Shown here: positions 1-8,450 of the stretch, in pieces
Layout of the letters: each line of letters opens with the position of its first letter
How positions within the stretch are numbered: position 1 is the stretch's first letter
Assembly: GCF_019798055.1 (NCBI RefSeq)
Contig: NZ_JAHOPH010000012.1
Location: 59,822 to 123,821 of the forward strand
DNA from: Salsipaludibacter albus
GTDB lineage: Bacteria; Actinomycetota; Nitriliruptoria; Nitriliruptorales; Nitriliruptoraceae
Length of the DNA stretch: 64,000 nt
Direction: 5' to 3'
Translations under genes and position numbers: made by a program
Notes under the pieces: model-generated
Told to the model about the DNA's origin: nothing
The model's input: the letters and a program-made list of their open reading frames with translations, nothing else
Database searches by the model: none

Positions 1-161
1 GCGATCCGTCGGAACCCCCCGTTGACCAGGTTGGTCAGGGCGAAGTCGATCAGCCGGTAGGGCCCGCCGAACGGCACCGCGGGCTTGGCGCGATCCAGCG
101 TGAGTGGCATCAACCGCTTGCCCTCGCCACCGGCGAGGACGATCGAGAAGACGTTGGGCAT
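1..161 (-). CDS. glgC: Glucose-1-phosphate adenylyltransferase, N-terminal part (runs off the window)
   Basis: The leftward frame from the ATG at 159-161 encodes the N-terminus of a sugar nucleotidyltransferase: [20 protein letters not shown], then AKPAVPFGG and the [10 protein letters not shown] segment. These are the nucleotide-binding loop (GGEGKRL) and the PAVPFGG/YRLIDF signature of GlgC, which makes ADP-glucose from ATP and glucose-1-phosphate for glycogen synthesis. Only about 53 codons lie in the window. A GGAAGG ribosome-binding site precedes the ATG. An amylosucrase gene further on (23-25 kb) fits a glycogen/alpha-glucan theme. Family assignment is firm; the end of the gene cannot be seen. 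Confidence 0.9.
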   Translation of the reverse strand, partial: MPNVFSIVLAGGEGKRLMPLTLDRAKPAVPFGGPYRLIDFALTNLVNGGFRRI

Positions 162-196
162 CGGGGGTGCCTTCCGGGTTGCGGACGTCCTTCGGC

Positions 197-202
197 ACGA
201 TA
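197..202 (-). promoter_or_regulatory. Candidate -10 element (TATCGT) for glgC
   Basis: Read on the minus strand the bases are CCCCTATCGTG, a TANNNT-type -10 box about 36 bases upstream of the glgC ATG. No convincing -35 box is seen. The same CTATCGT core recurs upstream of several other leftward genes here (30601, 33507, 59891), which raises its credibility. Confidence 0.4.
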
Positions 203-248
203 GGGGCTGCCCGTGCCGGCGACCGGGGGTTCGCCCGAGCCGGGCCGT

Positions 249-275
249 GGTGGGGTCGATCTGGTGGGGTCGATC
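249..275. repeat. Tandem 13-bp direct repeat in the glgC/DUF445 divergent region
   Basis: GGTGGGGTCGATC occurs at 249-261 and again at 263-275, one base apart. It lies between two divergent genes, so it could be a regulator binding site, but nothing else supports this. Confidence 0.4.
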
Positions 276-336
276 GCGTGGCCGGCGGTAGTGTCCCGCC
301 GGGATGCTGGCAGGCCGAGGTGGAGGGCCGCACTTC

Positions 337-1587
337 GTGACGACGTCGACGGTCGGCGACGAGGACCGCCGTGCGGGGCTGAGGGCCGCGCGACGTCGGG
401 CCACGGGCCTGCTCGTGGTCGTGACCGCGGTCTTCGCCGCGACCTTCCTGGTGGACGAGACCACCCTGGTCGGGTTCGTGCGGGCCACCGCCGAGGCGGC
501 GATGGTGGGCGGGCTGGCCGACTGGTTCGCCGTGGTCGCCCTGTTCCGCCACCCTCTGGGCATCCCGATTCCCCACACGGCCGTGATCAGCCAGTCCCGC
601 GACGGCCTGGGCGCGAACCTCGGCACGTTCGTGGAGGACCAGCTGCTGGACCCGCAGGTGGTCGCCGAGCGGCTGCGTGCCGCCGACCTGGCCGGGCGGG
701 TCGGGGCGTGGCTGCGGGTGCCGGCCAACGCCGAGCGGGTCGCTGGCTCGGTCGCCACGACGCTGGCGACGGTGCTGGACGGGCTGGACCGTCGCGCAGT
801 GGCCGACGACCTGGCGGAGCTGGCCGCCCGGGGACTTGCTGCCATGCCGGTGGCCGACCTGGCCGGCCGGGGCCTCGCGGCGGCGATCGCCGAGGACCAG
901 CACCAGGAAGTGCTGACCGCCGCGATCCGTGGGGTCCGCCAGGCGCTGGACGACCATCGCGCCGTGCTGCGCGCTCGGCTCGGCCGCGAGTCGCCGTGGT
1001 GGGTGCCGCCGGCGGTCGACGACGTCGTCTACGACCGCGCGGCCGACGCCCTGCAGCGGTTCCTGGGTGAGCTGGCCGAGGATCCCGACCACGAGCTGCG
1101 CCGCTCGGTCGACGACCAGCTGCAGGTGCTGGTCGTGCGACTGCGCAGCGACCCGGAGGTCGCCGCCCGGCTCGCCGAGCGGGTCGACGACCTCGCCAAC
1201 CGCGACGAGGTCCAGGCGTGGGCGACGACCACGGCCGAGCACCTGGTCGAGGCGATGGCCAGCTCGGCGCTGGACGACCAGTCCCAGGTCCGGGACCGCC
1301 TGACCCGGGCGATCACGACCCTGGGCGAGCAACTGACCACGGACCCACAGTTGCGACACCGGGTCGACGAGTGGATCACCGACCTGGCCCCCATGATCGC
1401 CGACGCCAGTCGTCGCGAGGTCGGCCGGATCATCGCCGACACCGTGCAGGGCTGGGACCTCGAGGACACCTCCAGCCGGCTCGAACTGTGGCTCGGCCGT
1501 GACCTCCAGTGGGTCCGCATCAACGGCACCCTGGTCGGCGGCCTGGTCGGACTCGTCCTCCACACCATCACCGTCCTCGCCACCTGA
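337..1587 (+). CDS. DUF445 family membrane protein
   Basis: About 416 residues. The N-terminal part has a hydrophobic segment ([14 protein letters not shown]) followed by the family's conserved block around [18 protein letters not shown] and the IPHTAVI stretch; the very C-terminus ([18 protein letters not shown]) is a second membrane segment. Between them is a long, charged, helical region. This is the DUF445/YjiN layout; no biochemical function is established. I prefer the GTG at 337, preceded by GGAGG, over the in-frame ATG at 304, which has no ribosome-binding site. The gene stands alone, divergent from glgC. Confidence 0.85.
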   Translation: MTTSTVGDEDRRAGLRAARRRATGLLVVVTAVFAATFLVDETTLVGFVRATAEAAMVGGLADWFAVVALFRHPLGIPIPHTAVISQSRDGLGANLGTFVEDQLLDPQVVAERLRAADLAGRVGAWLRVPANAERVAGSVATTLATVLDGLDRRAVADDLAELAARGLAAMPVADLAGRGLAAAIAEDQHQEVLTAAIRGVRQALDDHRAVLRARLGRESPWWVPPAVDDVVYDRAADALQRFLGELAEDPDHELRRSVDDQLQVLVVRLRSDPEVAARLAERVDDLANRDEVQAWATTTAEHLVEAMASSALDDQSQVRDRLTRAITTLGEQLTTDPQLRHRVDEWITDLAPMIADASRREVGRIIADTVQGWDLEDTSSRLELWLGRDLQWVRINGTLVGGLVGLVLHTITVLAT

Positions 1588-1639
1588 CGGCCGGTCCCCC
1601 CCCCGACGCCCCGCCGAGAAACCCCGTCCCCGCCCCGAG

Positions 1640-1736
1640 CGTGATGGCTCAGTGCAACAGTCCGCACGATCCCATCACGGTCGGCGAGTCGGTGCACGAG
1701 ACCAGGCAGGCACGTCTCGCAGCGAGAGACTGTGCC
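1640..1736. other. Two hairpins downstream of the DUF445 gene
   Basis: CGTGATGG (1640-1647) pairs with CCATCACG (1672-1679). Next, GGCAC-GTCTC (1709-1718) pairs with GAGAC-GTGCC (1726-1730 and 1732-1736, one bulged base). Neither is followed by a T tract on the plus strand, so they may be transcript-end structures for the DUF445 gene or extra structure beyond the minus-strand RNA. Confidence 0.35.
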
Positions 1737-1740
1737 GACA

Positions 1741-2243
1741 GGAAAAAGGTGGAGCCCCGGCGCTTCTCAGCAGTCCGGGGCTCCGGCGGGGACGGCTTGG
1801 CGCTGTCCGGTCTCGAAGCCCCGTGAGGGGCGAGCCCGGCGCAGCGGCTTGGCGCCTCCGCAGACCAGGTCCTACGTCTGCCGTCGTCCGGCCCGAAGGC
1901 CGTCCTCCAGCATCCGTGGCCCCCGAAGGAGCCGCTGTGGACCCAGCCGCGCCGATCCTTCCGGGCCGAAGCCCTTCCAGCCGACGCTTTGCCAAACTCC
2001 AGCGCAGTGGACCTTGGCTCGGCGGCTCCCCTCCGAAGAGGGACTCCGCCTGCAGGAACCTCTGCGCGGCTCCTGCGGTCTCCGGTGGTGTTGCCACCCT
2101 CGGCGACTGGTTGGAACAGTAGCCGACGACCCCCCTGGCCTGTCCAGTCCTCGACGGGAAATGCTCGCTTTTGGAGACGTCGTGCGGTATGGCCGCACAC
2201 TTTCCCACAACCCTGCACGGACCCCCCGTTCCATGTGCTAACG
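1741..2243 (-). ncRNA. Candidate novel structured RNA, about 500 nt, unassigned family
   Basis: No plausible gene occupies 1588-2586. Read leftward, 2206 to 1751 folds into consecutive helices: 2156-2161/2201-2206 enclosing 2182-2187/2193-2198; 2105-2110/2144-2149; 2084-2088/2094-2098; 2052-2057/2071-2076; 2021-2025/2046-2050 capped by 2029-2033/2038-2042; 1963-1966/1971-1974; 1908-1911/1934-1937 with 1918-1923/1928-1933; 1889-1893/1898-1902; 1860-1865/1876-1881; 1838-1842/1852-1856; 1818-1822/1827-1831. Four of the loops (1924-1927, 1894-1897, 1967-1970, 2034-2037) read C(UUCG)G on the minus strand, the hyperstable RNA tetraloop; on the plus strand they read CGAA. That asymmetry plus a T-tract terminator at 1743-1784 fixes the direction. 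RNase P, tmRNA and SRP signatures are absent. The ends are estimates. Confidence 0.6.
1743..1784 (-). terminator. Rho-independent terminator of the structured RNA
   Basis: On the minus strand a perfect 10-bp stem, GGAGCCCCGG (1775-1784) with CCGGGGCTCC (1751-1760) around a 14-base loop, is followed three bases later by TTTTT (1743-1747). A stem with a real T tract is rare in DNA this GC-rich, so termination of a leftward transcript here is likely. Confidence 0.75.
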
Positions 2244-2250
2244 ACGGCGC

Positions 2251-2278
2251 ACGATGGTGTGAAATGCAAGTTCGTCAC
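2251..2278 (-). promoter_or_regulatory. Candidate promoter for the structured RNA
   Basis: On the minus strand GTGACG (2273-2278) and CATCGT (2251-2256) are 16 bases apart and resemble -35 and -10 boxes. The -10 differs by one base from the TATCGT core found before other leftward genes. It would start transcription near 2243. The match is modest. Confidence 0.3.
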
Positions 2279-2586
2279 TGAGCTCGAACGTGGCGTTCTC
2301 CGTCCTCTGTGGGGCGTGTTCGCCGCCGTCCAGTCCACCGCCCCACGAGCTCGACGACCGCCGACGGCATTCCACATGTCTCGTCCTTCGGCCAGTGTCC
2401 GTCCGGTGGGTCCGATACGCTCGCCGGTGGCCAGGTGGGGCCTGTCACGCTGTCGACCCAGGTCACCTCGCACGCGGAACGGGCGCACCGCCATCCCCCG
2501 AAACTCCCCGGCGATCGTCCACGCGCTCGGGGCCGGCGTGCTCCATCGCGGTCGCCCACACTGCCCCCAACGCCTCGGAGCCTCGC
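2279..2586. other. Gene-free stretch upstream of carD
   Basis: About 310 bases between the candidate RNA promoter and carD. Open frames here run through from other contexts and lack recognisable protein. It presumably holds the carD promoter, but no clear -35/-10 pair was found. Confidence 0.4.
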
Positions 2587-3102
2587 TTGTCGCTCACCTA
2601 CGCCGTCGGAGACACCGTCATCCACCCCCACCACGGGGCCGCCACGATCGACGACGTGGAGCAACGAGAACTCAACGGCGACCAGGTCGAGTACGTCGTC
2701 CTGACCTCCCCCTTCAACGACCTCACCCTCAAGGTTCCGGTGTCACGGGTCGAGGACGTCGGGATCCGGGCGTGCATGTCGACAGAGCGCCTCACCGAGG
2801 TGGTCGCGGTGCTCGAGGACGAGCCCACCCCGCAGAAGGGGCACTGGTCCCGCCGCTTGAAGCGCAACCAGTCCCGCATGCGCTCCGGTGAGCCGGCGAA
2901 GCTCGCCATGGTCGTCCGCGACCTGACCGCCAAGCTGAACACCAAGGGCCTGTCCCCGGCCGAACGCCGCATCCACCGGACCTCGCGACGCATGCTGCAC
3001 GGCGAGATCGCTGCCGTCGTGGACGGCGGCGCCGAGGCTGCCGACGCGCTGCTCGACGAGGCCCTGTTGCGTCACATGGCCGACGACGACACCGAGGACT
3101 GA
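2587..3102 (+). CDS. carD: CarD family transcription regulator
   Basis: 171 residues. The N-terminal RNA-polymerase-interacting domain begins YAVGDTVIHPHHGAATI, close to the mycobacterial CarD start, followed by the EYVVLTSP...LTLKVPVSR core. The C-terminal helical DNA-contact domain contains HWSRRLKRN and KLAMVVRDL. In the family CarD binds the beta subunit of RNA polymerase and stabilises open promoter complexes, notably at rRNA promoters. The start is TTG at 2587, chosen because GGAG sits six bases upstream and homologues begin at this point; no ATG lies in a suitable place. It is divergent from the candidate structured RNA and convergent with the methyltransferase. Confidence 0.92.
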   Translation: MSLTYAVGDTVIHPHHGAATIDDVEQRELNGDQVEYVVLTSPFNDLTLKVPVSRVEDVGIRACMSTERLTEVVAVLEDEPTPQKGHWSRRLKRNQSRMRSGEPAKLAMVVRDLTAKLNTKGLSPAERRIHRTSRRMLHGEIAAVVDGGAEAADALLDEALLRHMADDDTED

Positions 3103-3124
3103 GCCACGGGTCGCCGGCCCGGCA

Positions 3125-3925
3125 TCACCCCGGTCGTCGGGCCACGACCACGACGTAGTCCTGCTCGTCGTCGAGCGGGCGCCCGTCGAGGTCGCCGACG
3201 ACGTCGGTGGTCGCCAGCCCGCGACCCTCGACCATCGCCACCAGTTCCTCCGGTCGGTACAGCCGCTGGACGGTGCCCGTCGACACCGCGACGCCCGCTC
3301 GTGGCTCGAGCCGGTAGTGGCTCGTCAACTGCTGCGTGGCCGCGGCCCAGCGACGGTGTGCCCGGACCGTGACGCCGTCGACCTCGACGACCTCGCGCTC
3401 GGGCTCGGCCAGCGCGGCAGCCCGGTTGGCGACCTCGAGGACCAGGCGACCGCCCGGCGCCACGGCATCGGCCAGGCTGTCGAGCAGGACCTCGTCCTGG
3501 GCCTGCGTCGGGAAGTAGCCGAAGCTGTTGTAGAGGTTGACGACCAGGTCGAAGGGGGGCCCGTGGCCGTCGGCCGGCAGGGGCAGGTCCAACGGACGAC
3601 GCAGGTCGGCGTCGACGACCCGCAGGTCGATCCCGGCACCACCGGCGTCGCGGCGCGCCCGGTCCAGCAGCCCCGGGGCCCGGTCGACCAGGGTGACCCG
3701 CGCACCCAGCAGGGCCAGCGGGATGGCGTGGCGGCCCGCACCTCCCGGCGCGTCCAGCACGCGCCACCCCGGCCGGAACCCGACCAGTCCCAGCAGGTCG
3801 TTGACGGCGCGCTCGGTCTCCTCGGGCGTGATGGCCGGTGCGAACAGGGCCTCGTAGTGCGTGTCGAAGAAGTCCAGGAACCAGTCCGGCGCCACGGCAG
3901 GGCTGCCGGACTCGTCGGTCGGCAC
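3125..3925 (-). CDS. Class I SAM-dependent methyltransferase
   Basis: 266 residues. Motif I is VLDAPGGAGRHAIPLA (about residues 56-71), followed by the acidic end of beta-2 (VTLVDRAPGLL) and the motif containing VVNLYNSFGYF. The fold is a Rossmann-type methyltransferase; the substrate cannot be told. The LYNSFGYF stretch is seen in a subgroup of small-molecule methyltransferases. It starts at an ATG and its 5' end is 3 bases from the stop of the ankyrin gene, so the two are probably co-transcribed leftward, ankyrin gene first. Confidence 0.8.
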   Translation of the reverse strand: MPTDESGSPAVAPDWFLDFFDTHYEALFAPAITPEETERAVNDLLGLVGFRPGWRVLDAPGGAGRHAIPLALLGARVTLVDRAPGLLDRARRDAGGAGIDLRVVDADLRRPLDLPLPADGHGPPFDLVVNLYNSFGYFPTQAQDEVLLDSLADAVAPGGRLVLEVANRAAALAEPEREVVEVDGVTVRAHRRWAAATQQLTSHYRLEPRAGVAVSTGTVQRLYRPEELVAMVEGRGLATTDVVGDLDGRPLDDEQDYVVVVARRPG

Positions 3926-3928
3926 GGC

Positions 3929-4600
3929 TCAGCCCCCGAGCAGGTCGACGAGCCCGTGGTTGCCGGCGTCCTCGGCGTGGCGGGCAGCGGTCCGGCCGTC
4001 GTCGTCGGTGGTGCCCCGCCGGGCGCCCGCTGCCAGCAGTCGCTCGATCATGACTGGCTGACCACCGGCTGCGGCTCCCATCAGCGGCGTGAAGCCACCG
4101 GCCTGCCGGACGTCGACGGTGGCGCCGGCATCCACCAGTGCCGTCACGGTCGCCGGGTCGCCGCTGGCGACCGCGCTGTGGAGCGGGCGCACCTGCGAGT
4201 CGTTGTCCGCGATCGTCTCGATGTCGGCGCCGAGGTGGACCAGCAGGATCGTCACGCCGGTGCGGCCGAGGAAGGCCGCCAGGTGCAGCGGCGTGAAGCC
4301 GTCGACCGTGCGGGCACCCAGGGCCGCGGGATCGTCGGCGACGATGGCGGCGACGCGGGCCTGGTCGCCCATGGCCGCGGCCTCGAGCACGTCGAGGTCG
4401 AGGTCTGCCACGTCCATGGCGGCGGCGACGTCACCGGCCAGCCGCGGCCGGCCGTGGTACAGCGCCGTGAGCAGCAGCGAGACCTCGCCCGGGACGGTCG
4501 CCCGTGGGGCGCCCGGGTCCTCCTCGAACGCGCGCAACAGGGTCCCCCGGTCCCCGTCGATCACCGCCTGGCGAAGGGCCGCTGCATCGGTCGCACCCAT
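3929..4600 (-). CDS. Ankyrin-repeat protein
   Basis: 223 residues with about four to five ankyrin repeats; the clearest are DGFTPLHLAAFLGRTGVTILL, VRPLHSAVASGDPATVTALV and GGFTPLMGAAAGGQPVMIERLL, each with the TPLH-type turn. The C-terminal DGRTAARHAEDAGNHGLVDLL is the last. No signal peptide or enzyme domain is present, so it is likely a cytoplasmic protein-binding scaffold. Start is the ATG at 4598-4600; the open frame extends further upstream but that part has no homologous look. It is divergent from the 5-formyl-THF cyclo-ligase gene with only 48 bases between them. Confidence 0.82.
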   Translation of the reverse strand: MGATDAAALRQAVIDGDRGTLLRAFEEDPGAPRATVPGEVSLLLTALYHGRPRLAGDVAAAMDVADLDLDVLEAAAMGDQARVAAIVADDPAALGARTVDGFTPLHLAAFLGRTGVTILLVHLGADIETIADNDSQVRPLHSAVASGDPATVTALVDAGATVDVRQAGGFTPLMGAAAGGQPVMIERLLAAGARRGTTDDDGRTAARHAEDAGNHGLVDLLGG

Positions 4601-4648
4601 GGTCCCCACTGTCGTCCGCTCCGCACGCCATGCTAGGAGGCGACGAGC

Positions 4649-5272
4649 ATGCCGGACGATGCCAGTCGCGCACGGCCAGACGAGGTCGCTGCCGTCACGG
4701 AGGACACGATGACCACCCCGTACCCGGGACCCGACGCCGACAAGTCGACACTGCGCGCCTGGGCGCGGGCGCTGGCGCCGGCCACGCCGGTCGAGAGCCG
4801 CGCGGTCACCATCCGACTGGCGGCGTCGACGTGGACGGCACGGGTCCGACGAGCCTGCGTCTACCTGGCCATGCCGGGCGAGGTCGACCTCGCCGACCTC
4901 CCGGCCCAGTTGCCCGACGTGGACTGGGTCACCACCCGCACGACCGACGACCCGCTGCTCACCGTCCATCCGCTCGACGCGCCGCGGGAGCGCCACCGGT
5001 TCGGGTTCGCCCAGCCGGTGGAGGGCGCCCGCCGGATCGACCCGTCGACCGTCGACGTGTGGCTCGTGCCCGGCCTGGCGTTCGCGCGGACCGGAGACCG
5101 ACTGGGCAACGGCGCGGGCTACTACGACCGGTTGCTCGCCCACGCGGCACCCTCCGCGACCACCGTCGGGGTGACGCTCGCACGCCGACTGGTCGACACG
5201 CTCCCACGCGAGCCCCACGACGTGGTGATGGACCTGGTCGTCCACGAGGACGGCACCAGCGGACCGGGCTGA
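4649..5272 (+). CDS. 5-formyltetrahydrofolate cyclo-ligase family protein
   Basis: 207 residues. The diagnostic C-terminal block VPGLAFARTGDRLGNGAGYY carries the ATP/folate-binding GxRLGxGxGYYD motif, followed by the VGVTLARRLVDTLP segment. The enzyme converts 5-formyl-THF to 5,10-methenyl-THF using ATP. An excellent AGGAGG (4635-4640) eight bases before the ATG at 4649 sets the start, giving a short extra N-terminal tail of about 20 residues before the KSTLRAWARAL helix. It is convergent with the M14 peptidase and ends at a strong hairpin. Confidence 0.88.
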   Translation: MPDDASRARPDEVAAVTEDTMTTPYPGPDADKSTLRAWARALAPATPVESRAVTIRLAASTWTARVRRACVYLAMPGEVDLADLPAQLPDVDWVTTRTTDDPLLTVHPLDAPRERHRFGFAQPVEGARRIDPSTVDVWLVPGLAFARTGDRLGNGAGYYDRLLAHAAPSATTVGVTLARRLVDTLPREPHDVVMDLVVHEDGTSGPG

Positions 5273-5289
5273 CCGCCGCCCGCGTGGCT

Positions 5290-5330
5290 CCGGCCCGGGC
5301 CGGGAGCGAGCTGCTCCCGACCCGGGCCGG
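5290..5330. terminator. Bidirectional terminator between cyclo-ligase and M14 peptidase genes
   Basis: CCGGCCCGGG (5290-5299) and CGGGAGC (5301-5307) pair with GCTCCCG (5313-5319) and CCCGGGCCGG (5321-5330): 17 bp with one mismatch and a 5-base loop. It has no T tract. Its core is nearly the same as the hairpin at 8451-8497 after the second M14 gene. Confidence 0.7.
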
Positions 5331-5350
5331 TCCGTCAGGACACGCCCGGA

Positions 5351-8146
5351 TCAGCCGATCCGGAAGTCTGCCTTCCTCGAGTTGTTGCCACGACCGGGCG
5401 TGTAGCCCTTCTCGGTGTTGCCCGAGGCGTCGACGGAGAACCACCGCACGGTGGTGTCGGAGGAGATCATGATCTCCTCACCGCCCTCGCGGACGCCGGC
5501 CGACTCGTAGACGGGTGAGTCGTAGTCCGGGCGCGAGCCGTCGAGCGTGTAGTAGATGTCGACCGGCTCGGAGGCACCGAAGGTCAGCGCCACCGGCTCG
5601 TCGTAGTTGCCCGGCTCCGGGTCGGTCCAGCTCTCCGGCGGTCGCCGGTCGGCGGCCCAGTCGTTGGCGACGTCGTAGAGCTCGATGACGCCGTTGGAGA
5701 ACTCCATCATCTGGTTGAAGGCCTCGTCCCATTCCGGCTGGAAGGACGTGCCGACCTCGAAGTTCCACGCGTACAGGCCGTGCTTGTAGTACAGCATGTC
5801 GCCCGAGTTGCCGGCCGCCGAGTACAGCACGTCCGCGATCGGCCCGGTCCGGGCCGGCGTGACCGTCAGGCCGCGCCACTCGTGGATCTCGGTGAGGATG
5901 TCCTCCGACGCGGCGAAGAAGTAGTCCTCGGTGCCCAGGCTCGGGCGCGGCAGGGTCTCTCGACCCGGCACGACGTAGGCCCCTGGCGACCACATGAAGT
6001 AGTTGCCCGAGCTGTGGATGTTCATGGCGAACTTGATGTTGTCGTAGGTCGCCGGGACCCAGTCCACGTTCTTGCTCTCCGGCTCCGACAGCTCGGACGG
6101 CCCCGAGAAGACCGCCGACGTGCAGCTGGTCGACGCACCGTCGTAGCCGTCGAACAGCGACCCGACGTCGTAGTTGCGGTTGTTGTCGACGCCCCACGCG
6201 TTGCGCGCGTTGAAGTCGTTGGGATCGCCCGCTCCGCAGTAGTTGGTCATGTTCTTGCGCTGCGAGGCGAAGTCGTAGTAGCTGTACAGCTGCCCGTCGG
6301 GGTTGACGGTCGGGATGATGAAGATGTCGAGGTTGTTCACCAGCTTCTTCGTCTCGGCGTCGGTCTTGTAGTTGTGGAGCAGCCGGTAGGCCGTCTCGAT
6401 GTTGACCAGCGGCGTCTGCCACTCGCGTGCGTGCTCCTGGCTGTAGGTCATGACCCCCAGCTTGGAACCGTCGCGGTGCTTGCCGATGCGCAGCATCAGC
6501 GGCTGGAACGGCTCACGCTCGACGTACTCGGGCGCGTTCAGCCCGTCAGTCATCTCCTGGCTGCCTGCCTGGACGACACCACCGCCACTGCTGCCGCGGT
6601 AGGTCGTGGCGGACACCAGCGCGCTGGCATCGGGCGAGGCGTTGATCGCGGCCACCACCTGCGCGGCAGTCGAGATCACGGCCCCGGCGGCGTTGGTGCC
6701 AAGGCTCACGGTGATGTCGTCACCGGACACCGCCACCGACAGTGGACTGTCCGTGGCGCCCGGGTCGACGTACCTGATCGTCAGGTCGTTGCCGCCCTCG
6801 TGGCCCCAGGCGTGCGAGGTCAGCACGACCCGCGAGGACGTGCCGCCGCCGGACAGCGCCATGGCGTTGCGCCGGTAGCCGTTGGTCTCGTAGGGCAGCT
6901 CGATGATGTCGGTGAGGTCCGGGAACTGCTCGTGCAGGTCGGCCAGGATCTCGTTGGTCTCGTAGACGTCCGGGTAGTGGTCCAGGAACCCCTGGAAGTA
7001 CGTCGGCGAGTTGTCCTTGGTCGGCTCGCCCAGCCACTCGGTCACGTCGGCCTCGGCCGACCCACCCATCGAGCTGGTGACCCGCACCCGGGTCGGCACG
7101 ACGGCCTCCTCCGCGGCGAGCGTGCCGGTGGTCGGCAGTCCGGCCTTGATGGCGGCTCCGTCGTCCTGGGAGACCATCACCGACGGGATCGTGATCGACG
7201 AGTCGCTGCCGCCCATCGAGAAGGGCGCTCCCCCGTCGTTGTTGGCGACGATCACGGCGACCGCACCCGCGGCCTGGGCGTTGCTGACCTTCTGGGTGAA
7301 GGGACAGCTGCCGCGGTCGACCAGGGCGATGTTGCCGGCAGTGAAGCCGACGAGCGGGTCACAGCCCTCGGTCGGGGCACCACTGTTGTCATCGACCAGC
7401 TCGATGGTCCCGCTGACCCCAGTCGTGTCCGGAGCCGATCCGAAGCCGGCCAGCACGGCCTCCACCCCTCCGATGCCGTCCACTTCCAGCGAGATGATGC
7501 CCGACAGGTTGAACTGGCCACGGTGGTACTGGTACTCGCCGGCATCGACGAAGGCATCCAGTTCGGCACTGCCGCCGTCCCCGATCTCGGTGCCCTCGCC
7601 TGCGTCCCACTCGACGGTCAGGTCGACGGCCTGCTCCTCGGTGGACTTGGCCTCGACCGACAGGTACTGGTCGCCCAGCGAGGTGAACCGGTCGGCCCGC
7701 GCGACCACGACCGTGTCGGTGGCCTCGACGGCCAGCGCCTCCGCCACGGCCTCGGCCGCCTCGATCGTCTCGGCGCGCTCGTCCATGAGCGCCACGCGGT
7801 TGGCCTCGATCTGTGCCGCCGTCTCCTCCACGGACACGGTCACGCCCATGGCCTCGAGTGCTGCCACCTCCTCGGGCCACACGATGCCGGTGACCTCGAA
7901 CCCGGAACCGACCGGCTCCACGTCGTGGTCCAGGTCGGTGCCGGCCGCGACCACCTCGTCGAGGGTGTCACGGTCCGGGATGACCAGCGTGGCCACGGAT
8001 GGTCCGACGTCGGACGGGCCGGCGGGGGGATCCTCGGCGCTGGCGGTGGCACCCGGCAACAACGCCAGGGCGACCGCCAGTGCGAGCGCGACCACGCCGA
8101 GAACGCGGCGCAGCAGCAGTGCATCGGTTGGGGAGTGCGACGACAT
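5351..8146 (-). CDS. Secreted M14 zinc carboxypeptidase with PA domain and C-terminal CHB_HEX-type domain
   Basis: 931 residues. Signal peptide about 1-37 (cleavage after TASA). A PA (protease-associated) domain spans about 216-350, with the typical IALVDRGSCPF and AGAVAVIVANND. The M14 peptidase domain starts near 391: zinc ligands H572 and E575 (SQEHARE), third zinc ligand H711 (MNIHSSGN), substrate Arg in NNRNYD and catalytic Glu E797 (NFEVGTS). A segment of about 80 residues (453-535) is inserted between the first strands of the domain. The C-terminus (842-915) resembles the chitobiase/beta-hexosaminidase C-terminal module (YYTLDGSRPD). Predicted to remove C-terminal residues from peptides outside the cell. 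It is a tandem paralogue of the next gene and has its own promoter. Confidence 0.92.
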   Translation of the reverse strand: MSSHSPTDALLLRRVLGVVALALAVALALLPGATASAEDPPAGPSDVGPSVATLVIPDRDTLDEVVAAGTDLDHDVEPVGSGFEVTGIVWPEEVAALEAMGVTVSVEETAAQIEANRVALMDERAETIEAAEAVAEALAVEATDTVVVARADRFTSLGDQYLSVEAKSTEEQAVDLTVEWDAGEGTEIGDGGSAELDAFVDAGEYQYHRGQFNLSGIISLEVDGIGGVEAVLAGFGSAPDTTGVSGTIELVDDNSGAPTEGCDPLVGFTAGNIALVDRGSCPFTQKVSNAQAAGAVAVIVANNDGGAPFSMGGSDSSITIPSVMVSQDDGAAIKAGLPTTGTLAAEEAVVPTRVRVTSSMGGSAEADVTEWLGEPTKDNSPTYFQGFLDHYPDVYETNEILADLHEQFPDLTDIIELPYETNGYRRNAMALSGGGTSSRVVLTSHAWGHEGGNDLTIRYVDPGATDSPLSVAVSGDDITVSLGTNAAGAVISTAAQVVAAINASPDASALVSATTYRGSSGGGVVQAGSQEMTDGLNAPEYVEREPFQPLMLRIGKHRDGSKLGVMTYSQEHAREWQTPLVNIETAYRLLHNYKTDAETKKLVNNLDIFIIPTVNPDGQLYSYYDFASQRKNMTNYCGAGDPNDFNARNAWGVDNNRNYDVGSLFDGYDGASTSCTSAVFSGPSELSEPESKNVDWVPATYDNIKFAMNIHSSGNYFMWSPGAYVVPGRETLPRPSLGTEDYFFAASEDILTEIHEWRGLTVTPARTGPIADVLYSAAGNSGDMLYYKHGLYAWNFEVGTSFQPEWDEAFNQMMEFSNGVIELYDVANDWAADRRPPESWTDPEPGNYDEPVALTFGASEPVDIYYTLDGSRPDYDSPVYESAGVREGGEEIMISSDTTVRWFSVDASGNTEKGYTPGRGNNSRKADFRIG

Positions 8147-8304
8147 GTGGGCCTCACAGTGCCGGTGGCCGCACGACGGCGACCACGTCAGGACGCCTCG
8201 GACCGCCGGTGCCCCCGAGCAACCTGCCCCGGCCCGAGGACCTCGACACCGCCCGCCCCATGTTCGAGGACGGCATCACCGGGGTCGACGACCCCAGTCG
8301 TCCG

Positions 8305-8333
8305 AGTAAAGACGCACGGTGACGACTGGTCAA
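8305..8333 (-). promoter_or_regulatory. Promoter of the first M14 gene
   Basis: On the minus strand TTGACC (8328-8333) and TTTACT (8305-8310) are separated by exactly 17 bases, a good sigma-70-type match about 160 bases upstream of the ATG at 8146. The upstream GTTGAC context is shared with the promoter of the second M14 gene. Confidence 0.65.
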
Positions 8334-8450
8334 CAGGCTTTGTGCGACTGGCGTCCGAACGTGTGCAGAAACCTCGATGCACACCATGTTTCCCGGTGTG
8401 GCCACGTGGCACGGCCAGCCATCCCGGCGGTGATGGAACGAGGGCGAACC

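Noticed and set aside
1741..2243. RNase P RNA, tmRNA or SRP RNA on the minus strand
   Set aside because: The conserved RNase P core (GAGGAAAGTCC and ACAGAA), the tmRNA tRNA-like ends and the SRP helix 8 loop context are not present. A GGCCCGGAAGG stretch looks SRP-like but lacks the partner bases.
1649..2494. Long leftward open frames across the carD upstream region
   Set aside because: They have low-complexity, Arg/Gly/Pro-rich products without family features and overlap the helices of the RNA candidate.
3929..5245. 438-residue version of the ankyrin protein
   Set aside because: The upstream half lies antisense to the cyclo-ligase gene and has no ankyrin features; the ATG at 4600 is adequate.
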